This document shows, one piece after another, positions 1 to 3,739 of a stretch of 5,923 nucleotides of DNA. The stretch is from Lachnospiraceae bacterium (GTDB lineage: Bacteria; Bacillota; Clostridia; Lachnospirales; Lachnospiraceae). Under the pieces are notes generated by a model. That model saw nothing but the letters and a program-made list of their open reading frames with translations. It made no database searches and was not told the DNA's origin. The stretch spans positions 1 through 5,923 of the forward strand of contig CAAGJU010000400.1 in assembly GCA_900770225.1 (NCBI GenBank), in the 5' to 3' direction. How positions within the stretch are numbered: the first letter of the stretch is position 1; each line of letters starts with the position of its first letter. Position numbers and translations under genes: made by a program.

Positions 1-62
1 GTCACACGCGAAGCGTGTGTAAGAGGCTGTATGCGGTTTCGAAGGCAACAGGTATGAGGATG

Positions 63-78
63 TAGCGCGATAGCGCGA
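63..78. repeat. Tandem 8-bp repeat, two units
   Basis: TAGCGCGA occurs twice head to tail (63-70 and 71-78). The pair also contains a 4-bp dyad, GCGC at 65-68 and 73-76, around GATA. It lies within the hairpin array and may be a degenerate member of it. Confidence 0.6.
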
Positions 79-98
79 AGTCCGAATATACGTGGGCA

Positions 99-129
99 GT
101 GAGCCGCATCCGTACACGCGAAGCGTGAT
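99..129. repeat. 31-bp direct repeat, copy 1
   Basis: This copy is identical over 31 bp to 161-191. It starts GTGAGCCGCATCCG and ends in the GAA-loop hairpin CACGC-GAA-GCGTG at 115-127. The following TCACGC at 131-136 could pair with GCGTGA at 123-128 as an alternative fold. The two copies are separated by exactly 31 bp. Confidence 0.9.
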
Positions 130-160
130 TTCACGCTGTCGGCGACATCCTTCGCGCCTT

Positions 161-191
161 GTGAGCCGCATCCGTACACGCGAAGCGTGAT
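161..191. repeat. 31-bp direct repeat, copy 2
   Basis: This is a perfect second copy of 99-129. Here the flank extends the hairpin: CCGTA at 172-176 pairs with TACGG at 191-195 across a single bulged A at 190, giving a ten-pair stem. In copy 1 that extension is absent, so the two copies would fold differently. Confidence 0.9.
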
Positions 192-213
192 ACGGTGAGG
201 CGAACGCCGCGAT

Positions 214-232
214 AGCCCGACGAAGTCGGGCT
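214..232. repeat. GAA-loop hairpin, 8-bp stem
   Basis: AGCCCGAC at 214-221 and GTCGGGCT at 225-232 are perfect reverse complements around GAA. This is the strongest uninterrupted stem in the array. It lies about 65 bp beyond the stop of the minus-strand gene, so it could block read-through or protect that mRNA 3' end. It has no U-tract in that direction. Confidence 0.75.
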
Positions 233-240
233 TACCTGTA

Positions 241-272
241 GGATTGCGGGAGTGCGAAGCACGGAGCAATCC
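241..272. repeat. Two-tier hairpin with GAA loop
   Basis: GGATTGC at 241-247 pairs with GCAATCC at 266-272. Inside, GTGC at 252-255 pairs with GCAC at 259-262 around GAA, leaving a purine-rich internal loop (GGGA opposite GGA). It is the first structure met by transcripts leaving the minus-strand gene at 296, so it is the best candidate for that gene's 3' end. The lack of a following T-run in the minus direction argues against a standard intrinsic terminator. Confidence 0.65.
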
Positions 273-295
273 GTAGCTTATACAGTAGTGTAGCA

Positions 296-631
296 TCATG
301 TATGATATGTATGTTTACTGTGCGTCTCATCAGATACATCGTCGCTGGCTGTTCCACCGGAGGAATCGTCTGTGTCGGCTCCACGTCCTTTGCCCTTCAG
401 GCCACGTGCCACGATCTGCATGGCGTACAGCAGGATCGGAACCGCGATGGTACAGAAAACCGCAGCCATCAGCAGATTTTTGGATGCCGGACTGCCCATC
501 AGTGCAAATACCATGGTCATGCCATACATGGCGAGAAGGAGAATGATGCCGACCAGTGCCATTACGCGGCGTACCGTCCAGGGATATTTTTTCTCCTCAT
601 TGTTTCCGGTTATTTCATGCTCATTTTTCAT
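296..631 (-). CDS. Small two-helix membrane protein, function unknown
   Basis: The product is a 111-residue protein of unknown function. Residues 1-22 are charged and hydrophilic with a KKYPWTVRR stretch. Two hydrophobic segments follow, at about 24-45 and 53-75, separated by a short GSPASK turn, consistent with a helical hairpin in the cytoplasmic membrane. The basic patch after helix 2 (RGLKGKGRG, near 76-84) and the basic segment before helix 1 both suggest that the termini are cytoplasmic. The tail from about 85 is rich in Asp, Ser, Thr and Gly and ends with several histidines, as expected for a disordered region. The start is supported by GGAGA on the minus strand six bases upstream of the ATG. 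The gene is transcribed away from the five-gene plus-strand set, so it need not share their role. I recognise no catalytic motif. Similar short membrane proteins are common in Lachnospiraceae, but I cannot assign a family. Confidence 0.8.
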   Translation of the reverse strand: MKNEHEITGNNEEKKYPWTVRRVMALVGIILLLAMYGMTMVFALMGSPASKNLLMAAVFCTIAVPILLYAMQIVARGLKGKGRGADTDDSSGGTASDDVSDETHSKHTYHT

Positions 632-637
632 AGCTGG

Positions 638-642
638 TCTCC
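638..642 (-). promoter_or_regulatory. Ribosome binding site for the minus-strand gene
   Basis: TCTCC on the plus strand reads GGAGA on the minus strand and sits six bases before the ATG at 631-629. It fixes the start of the small membrane protein. Confidence 0.7.
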
Positions 643-655
643 AACGATTATCTAT

Positions 656-713
656 TACAGTTCAGATACTGCCGGGGCCATGTGTGACAGTGGCTGGCAA
701 CGAGTGAACTGTA
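656..713. promoter_or_regulatory. Inverted repeat in the divergent gap (operator or leader hairpin)
   Basis: TACAGTTCA at 656-664 and TGAACTGTA at 705-713 are perfect 9-bp reverse complements. Within them, TGCC at 670-673 can pair with GGCA at 696-699, and GCCA at 677-680 with TGGC at 691-694, so the whole 58 bases can fold into one interrupted stem. CGATTAT also flanks the structure as a direct repeat (645-651 and 715-721). The location is 25 bases upstream of the minus-strand start codon. It could be a folded 5' leader of that gene, a binding site for a dimeric regulator, or a structured stop for plus-strand read-through. The rest of 632-940 shows no supported gene. Confidence 0.5.
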
Positions 714-801
714 GCGATTATTTTGTGCAGAATGATGTTTTCTCACAAGTTAGACACATTTGAAAAGTAAACTATCAATCTGTAGTCAGTGTCATCAGGT
801 G

Positions 802-816
802 TATAAGTATGATAAT
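802..816 (+). promoter_or_regulatory. Possible -10 region for the zinc-ribbon gene
   Basis: TATAAG at 802-807 and GATAAT at 811-816 resemble sigma-A -10 hexamers and lie about 130 bases upstream of the ATG at 941. I find no convincing TTGACA-like -35 at 16-18 bases upstream of either. This is therefore only the best AT-rich candidate in the gap. Confidence 0.25.
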
Positions 817-930
817 GTCTGCGGAGCAAAACGTCAATCGATTGCGGACAGGACGGTCCGGGCTGCGGGGCAGGATTGCACAGGTGATGTTCTATATCAT
901 AAGAGTGCCGTCGGTGAACGGCGGTGAAAT

Positions 931-936
931 GGAGGG
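931..936 (+). promoter_or_regulatory. Ribosome binding site selecting the ATG at 941
   Basis: GGAGGG lies four bases before the ATG at 941. The in-frame ATGs at 809 and 929 have no such site. The conserved-looking N-terminus (GRYGTDQL, residues 11-18) begins shortly after 941. Both points favour the shorter protein. Confidence 0.75.
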
Positions 937-940
937 ACAT

Positions 941-1348
941 ATGGGAGACAGATTTCGTCAATGGATGCAGGGACGGTACGGGACGGATCAGCTCAATCGT
1001 TTTCTGAGTATCGTTGTTCTTATTCTGCTGGTCATTTCGATTTTTGCGCGGAATGTAATTCTCGATATTGTGATTATGCTTCTGCTCGTATGGGAACTGT
1101 ACCGGACGCTGTCGAGAGATATCGGAAAGAGACAGGATGAAAATCAGAAATTTCTGGATGCTACCGGACGCATCACCGGGTTTTTCCGGGGCGGCATGCG
1201 TCAGGCAAAAGACAGGGATCATCTGTATTTCAAGTGCCCGAACTGCGGACAGAGGGTGCGTGTGCCGAGGTATAAGGGGCATATTGAGATCACCTGCCCG
1301 AAGTGCCGGACCAAATTTGTCAAGGATACGGGAAAACTGCACGGTTGA
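941..1348 (+). CDS. Two-helix membrane protein with C-terminal zinc ribbon
   Basis: This is a 135-residue protein. A short N-terminal segment carries GRYGTDQL (11-18), which I recognise as a recurring signature of small zinc-ribbon membrane proteins in clostridia. Two hydrophobic stretches follow, at about 21-36 and 38-54, broken by ARN, so the chain probably crosses the membrane twice. A charged, possibly helical linker (55-95) leads to a four-cysteine zinc ribbon: C99-x2-C102 and C119-x2-C122, in the form CPNCG and CPKC. In many proteins such ribbons bind one structural zinc and contact nucleic acid or protein partners; here the partner is unknown. Upstream in-frame codons allow a longer frame from 809, but the ribosome binding site supports 941. 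The next gene starts 94 bases later on the same strand with no terminator between them, so co-transcription is likely. The membrane and zinc-ribbon assignments are firm; the function is unknown. Confidence 0.85.
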   Translation: MGDRFRQWMQGRYGTDQLNRFLSIVVLILLVISIFARNVILDIVIMLLLVWELYRTLSRDIGKRQDENQKFLDATGRITGFFRGGMRQAKDRDHLYFKCPNCGQRVRVPRYKGHIEITCPKCRTKFVKDTGKLHG

Positions 1349-1431
1349 TCTGTATGCAGAGACTCCGCTGTGCGATTGTATGATCTGCTTCAGGTCCCGG
1401 CGGAAAAATGTACGGGCTTCGCAGAGGCATC

Positions 1432-1439
1432 AGGAGGGG
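1432..1439 (+). promoter_or_regulatory. Strong ribosome binding site for the DUF5685-like gene
   Basis: AGGAGGGG, nearly the full anti-Shine-Dalgarno complement, ends three bases before the ATG at 1443. It supports that start and suggests efficient translation, although the spacing is on the short side. Confidence 0.75.
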
Positions 1440-1442
1440 TGA

Positions 1443-2288
1443 ATGTTCGGTTATCTGACAGTGGACAGAGGTGAGCTGAAGGGAAAGGATTTTGACCGCT
1501 ATCGGGCGTATTACTGCGGTGTCTGCAGGGATATCCGGGATACGTGCGGCGAGGCGGCGAGACTGACGCTTACCTATGATATGACGTTCCTCGCGATTCT
1601 TCTGACATCGCTGTATGAGGGCGCGGACGAAGAAAAGGATGCGCGCTGTATCCTTCATCCGGTGAAAAAAATAAAGGTGATCCGGAATCCCTATACAGCT
1701 TACGCGGCGGATATGAATATGCTGCTGATGTATCATGATCTGGAGGACAACTGGATCGATGACAGGAACGTGCCGTCGCTGGCTGCCGTCCGGGCTTTCC
1801 GGCATGCCTATCTGAAGACGGCGCCCCGTTATCCCCGTCAGACAAAAGCAATCCGTCATTACCTCCGGGAACTCCATGAGACGGAGAGGCGCGATGACGC
1901 CGCGCCGGAGAATGCGGCGAAGGAGACCGGAACCCTGATGGCCGAGATCTTCTGCTGCCAGGATGATGAATGGTCCGATCTCATGAGAGAGACGGGATTT
2001 TATCTGGGCAAGTTCATTTATCTGATGGATGCCTGGGACGATATGGATAAAGACCGGAAAAATCACGCGTATAATCCGTTCCTGCGGCTCTCCGGACAGC
2101 CGGAAGCCGATGAGAGCGCACTCCGGCTGATGACCATGCAGGCGTCGGGGGCAGCAAGAGCCTTCGAGGCGCTGCCGCTCCTGCAGGATGTGGACATCCT
2201 GCGGAATATATTGTATTCTGGTATCTGGATTCGCTATCGGGCGAAGAGACCGGAAGAAACGGATAAAGGGAATAAGGCAGATCAATGA
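1443..2288 (+). CDS. DUF5685-family-like protein, function unknown
   Basis: This 281-residue, mostly helical protein is probably soluble. The opening MFGYLTVDRGELKGKD, the YRAYYCGVCRDI segment and its place beside a J-domain gene match what I remember of DUF5685 proteins, which have no known function. Visible features are a possible metal site made of C25-x2-C28 and C69-x2-H72 (CILHP), with another Cys at 35. A first Asp-rich motif lies at 97-108 (YHDLEDNWIDDR). A second, at 188-213, starts LGK and runs through D196, D199, D200, D202 and D204 to YNPF. The spacing and composition of the two acidic motifs recall the paired motifs of all-helical squalene/phytoene and other trans-isoprenyl synthases, which bind diphosphate through magnesium. 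That is a structural guess, not an assignment. The stop codon overlaps the next start as ATGA, so translation of the two genes is probably coupled. The C-terminus is polar and basic (RAKRPEETDKGNK). Confidence 0.8.
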   Translation: MFGYLTVDRGELKGKDFDRYRAYYCGVCRDIRDTCGEAARLTLTYDMTFLAILLTSLYEGADEEKDARCILHPVKKIKVIRNPYTAYAADMNMLLMYHDLEDNWIDDRNVPSLAAVRAFRHAYLKTAPRYPRQTKAIRHYLRELHETERRDDAAPENAAKETGTLMAEIFCCQDDEWSDLMRETGFYLGKFIYLMDAWDDMDKDRKNHAYNPFLRLSGQPEADESALRLMTMQASGAARAFEALPLLQDVDILRNILYSGIWIRYRAKRPEETDKGNKADQ

Positions 2289-2938
2289 GAGACCCATATG
2301 AGGTACTCGGCATCTCCAGGGATGCCACAGACGAGGAAGTTAAGAAGGCATACCGGAAGCTGAGCCGTAAATATCACCCGGATGCCAATATCAATAATCC
2401 GCACAAAGACGAGGCGGAAGAGAAGTTCAAGGAAGTCCAGACAGCCTATAGGCAGATCATGGATGAGCGCACGGGACGGAAGAGAACGACAGATTACGGC
2501 GGCTACGGCAGTCAGGGCGCGCAGAATGAGTATCAGGAGACTCCTGAATTCCAGGCAGCGGCCAACTATATCAATTCCGGACATTTCAGTGAGGCACTTC
2601 ATGTGCTGAACAGCATGTCGGCGAGACCGGCGCTGTGGTTCTATCTGCACGCGGCGGCGAATGCCGGTATGGGAAATACGGATGAGGCACTGCGGGATGC
2701 GCGGACTGCCTGTGATATGGAACCGAACAATCAGGAATATCAGTATCTCTATCAGCAGATCTCAGGCGGCTGGTATGATTACATGGGACGTGCTTACGGG
2801 TATGGCGGTTCTCCGTGTACAGAGAGCGGAGATGCCTCGACGTGCAGCCGCGCGGCGGGTGCCTGCCTGTCGCTCCTCTGCTGTCTTTCCTGCTTCGGAG
2901 CGTACGGCGGCGGACTTCCGCTGATCTGCTGCTGTTGA
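2285..2938 (+). CDS. J-domain (DnaJ-like) co-chaperone with TPR-like region and Cys-rich tail
   Basis: This 217-residue protein begins directly with a J domain (about 1-62). It starts DPYEVLGI and has the essential HPD at 31-33 between helices II and III, so it should stimulate the ATPase of DnaK. It lacks the Gly/Phe-rich region, CxxCxGxG zinc domain and client-binding domains of true DnaJ, so it is a specialised (class C-type) J protein. A Gly/Tyr linker (about 70-85) leads to paired helices with TPR-like spacing (about 87-150), including GHFSEALHVL and GNTDEALRDA. These could bind the client or partner. The tail from 176 has nine cysteines (178, 187, 194, 199, 200, 203, 215-217) in a hydrophobic, Gly-rich setting and ends CCC. 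It might bind metal, form disulfides or associate with membrane. The ATG overlaps the preceding stop by four bases, indicating translational coupling with the DUF5685-like protein, a likely partner. Confidence 0.9.
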   Translation: MRDPYEVLGISRDATDEEVKKAYRKLSRKYHPDANINNPHKDEAEEKFKEVQTAYRQIMDERTGRKRTTDYGGYGSQGAQNEYQETPEFQAAANYINSGHFSEALHVLNSMSARPALWFYLHAAANAGMGNTDEALRDARTACDMEPNNQEYQYLYQQISGGWYDYMGRAYGYGGSPCTESGDASTCSRAAGACLSLLCCLSCFGAYGGGLPLICCC

Positions 2939-2959
2939 TAACAGATTTCGCGTATGAAT

Positions 2960-2966
2960 GGGAGGA
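2960..2966 (+). promoter_or_regulatory. Ribosome binding site selecting the ATG at 2972
   Basis: GGGAGGA ends five bases before the ATG at 2972. The upstream in-frame ATG at 2954 has no such site and would place this motif inside the coding sequence, so 2972 is preferred. Confidence 0.75.
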
Positions 2967-2971
2967 AGTAC

Positions 2972-3583
2972 ATGGAAAAGAAACCCTGGGTCGTACAGTA
3001 CATGTACGAGATTGACAGGAAAAAGAGGAAACAGATTCTCGATGAAGCTATTTCCGTGGAGGGTTTGACGCCGGAAAATGAGCTTCGTCAGAAAATCTAT
3101 GAAAAACGCTATGATAATTACAACGGGCAGGATGTGGATCACTTCATCGCCGGCTGGATGGGCCTGTACTATCTGAAGGGAACAACCAGAAATATTTTTT
3201 CAAAGAGGAAGATCGAGAAGACCAGAGAGGAGATCCTGGACAACTGGCAGGTCCCGCTGACGGAGTCGTACGGCGATGTCGGACGTGAGGTCCTCTATGA
3301 AGAGCTCTTCAATATGACGAAGGTGTATTTTGATCTGTGCCGCCGCGACAAGGGTTATAACTCTGTCCTCCTCGGACTCGGAAAGATCAAGGAGGATACG
3401 CTGACGGGCAAGATCGCCAATGACGTTTTTGATGTTGCCTATCAGACGCCGGCTGATACTGAACTGGTGGAGGATTTTGCCGTGTTCACGCGGGCTGCGA
3501 CGGATGCTTTCTGTTCGGAATATGACAGCGACCGCGACACGCTGATGAATCAGGTGCGGAAATTCGGTGCACAGGACAAGTGA
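2972..3583 (+). CDS. DUF6553-like helical protein, function unknown
   Basis: This protein has 203 residues, is charged and apparently all-helical and cytoplasmic, with no signal peptide or membrane segment. Landmark stretches are a basic, Lys-rich N-terminus (RKKRK, 16-20), the block RYDNYNGQDVDHFIAGWMGL at 46-65, VLLGLGKI at 132-139 and FTRAATDAF at 172-180. The pattern fits my memory of DUF6553, a family of about 200 residues found mainly in Lachnospiraceae, but I am not certain of that number. No catalytic motif is evident; the two cysteines (123, 181) are isolated. The gene lies 33 bases after the J-protein gene with its own strong ribosome binding site and no terminator between, so it probably belongs to the same transcript. 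A 156-base gap with small hairpins separates it from ftsH. A role linked to the chaperone genes would be inference from position only. Confidence 0.78.
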   Translation: MEKKPWVVQYMYEIDRKKRKQILDEAISVEGLTPENELRQKIYEKRYDNYNGQDVDHFIAGWMGLYYLKGTTRNIFSKRKIEKTREEILDNWQVPLTESYGDVGREVLYEELFNMTKVYFDLCRRDKGYNSVLLGLGKIKEDTLTGKIANDVFDVAYQTPADTELVEDFAVFTRAATDAFCSEYDSDRDTLMNQVRKFGAQDK

Positions 3584-3588
3584 AGATA

Positions 3589-3607
3589 CAGCAGACGGGT
3601 TCTGCTG
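3589..3607 (+). other. Small hairpin after the DUF6553-like gene
   Basis: CAGCAGA at 3589-3595 pairs perfectly with TCTGCTG at 3601-3607 around CGGGT, six bases after the stop at 3583. No U-tract follows (CGGAGATTTG), so a standard intrinsic terminator is unlikely. It could pause polymerase, stabilise the 3' end or be part of the ftsH leader. Confidence 0.45.
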
Positions 3608-3647
3608 CGGAGATTTGTATGACTGACCGTTCAGGTGTCTGTCTGGA

Positions 3648-3711
3648 GGATTTGCTAATCCGCGTACCTGTGCCGAAGATCTGCTGATTCATGTGCGTAT
3701 TCTGCTGATCC
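3648..3711 (+). promoter_or_regulatory. Putative ftsH leader with hairpin and TCTGCTGAT repeats
   Basis: GGATT at 3648-3652 pairs with AATCC at 3657-3661 around TGCT. Further on, TCTGCTGAT occurs at 3680-3688 and 3701-3709, 21 bases apart. Each TCTGCTG is also complementary to CAGCAGA at 3589-3595, so alternative pairings exist with the upstream hairpin. No clear -35/-10 pair was found in 3584-3739; GCTAAT at 3654-3659 is the only weak -10 candidate. Whether ftsH has its own promoter here is open. Confidence 0.35.
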
Positions 3712-3732
3712 GTGATTGATGGGCTGAGAAAG

Positions 3733-3737
3733 AAGGA
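3733..3737 (+). promoter_or_regulatory. Ribosome binding site of ftsH, unusually close to the start
   Basis: AAGGA ends only two bases before the ATG at 3740, closer than the other sites in this window. The next in-frame Met (residue 15) lies at the edge of the first membrane helix and has no site upstream, so 3740 is kept. Confidence 0.55.
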
Positions 3738-3739
3738 AT

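Larger units (their letters stand above)
1..272. repeat. Intergenic array of short GAA-loop dyads
   Basis: This gene-free stretch lies downstream of the minus-strand gene that ends at 296. It contains at least five separate inverted repeats, all closed by the same core C-GAA-G. They are 3-19 (7-bp stem), 115-127 (5 bp), 172-195 (10 bp with one bulged A), 214-232 (8 bp plus a mismatched outer end) and 241-272 (7-bp outer stem, internal loop, 4-bp inner stem). Three of them contain GCGAAGC, a heptamer known from DNA biophysics to form an exceptionally stable mini-hairpin. No long open frame, tRNA or rRNA is visible. The stems differ in sequence while the loop core is constant, which suggests a family of small dispersed palindromes or selection for structure. 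None is followed by a clear T-run on either strand, so classic terminator function is not supported. Confidence 0.75.

Noticed and set aside
99..191. CRISPR-like geometry: 31-bp repeat, 31-bp spacer, 31-bp repeat
   Set aside because: There are only two copies, the next expected repeats at 37-67 and 223-253 are absent, the copies contain self-complementary GAA-loop dyads shared with other non-repeat positions, and no cas gene is near.
298..763. Plus-strand frames opposite the small membrane protein
   Set aside because: The minus-strand frame has a good ribosome binding site and a clean two-helix topology. The plus frames encode Cys/His/Arg-rich sequence without domain character.
809..940. Longer N-terminus for the zinc-ribbon protein from ATG 809
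   Set aside because: No ribosome binding site precedes 809. The extension is not membrane or domain-like, and GGAGGG sits right before the ATG at 941.
743..1342. Minus-strand open frame of 199 codons
   Set aside because: It lies antisense to the zinc-ribbon gene, has no ribosome binding site or recognisable motif, and is rich in Pro, His and Arg as expected for a shadow frame.
1320..2297. Minus-strand open frame of 325 codons
   Set aside because: It is fully antisense to the DUF5685-like gene, which has a strong ribosome binding site, family motifs and coupling to the J-protein gene. The antisense product looks like a low-complexity shadow.
2954..2971. Start at ATG 2954 for the DUF6553-like gene
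   Set aside because: It adds six residues encoded by the ribosome binding site region of the ATG at 2972 and has no site of its own.
3652..3687. Short upstream open frame TTG...TGA before ftsH
   Set aside because: GGAGGA lies only one base from the TTG, too close for initiation, and the 11-codon product has no feature suggesting a regulatory leader peptide.
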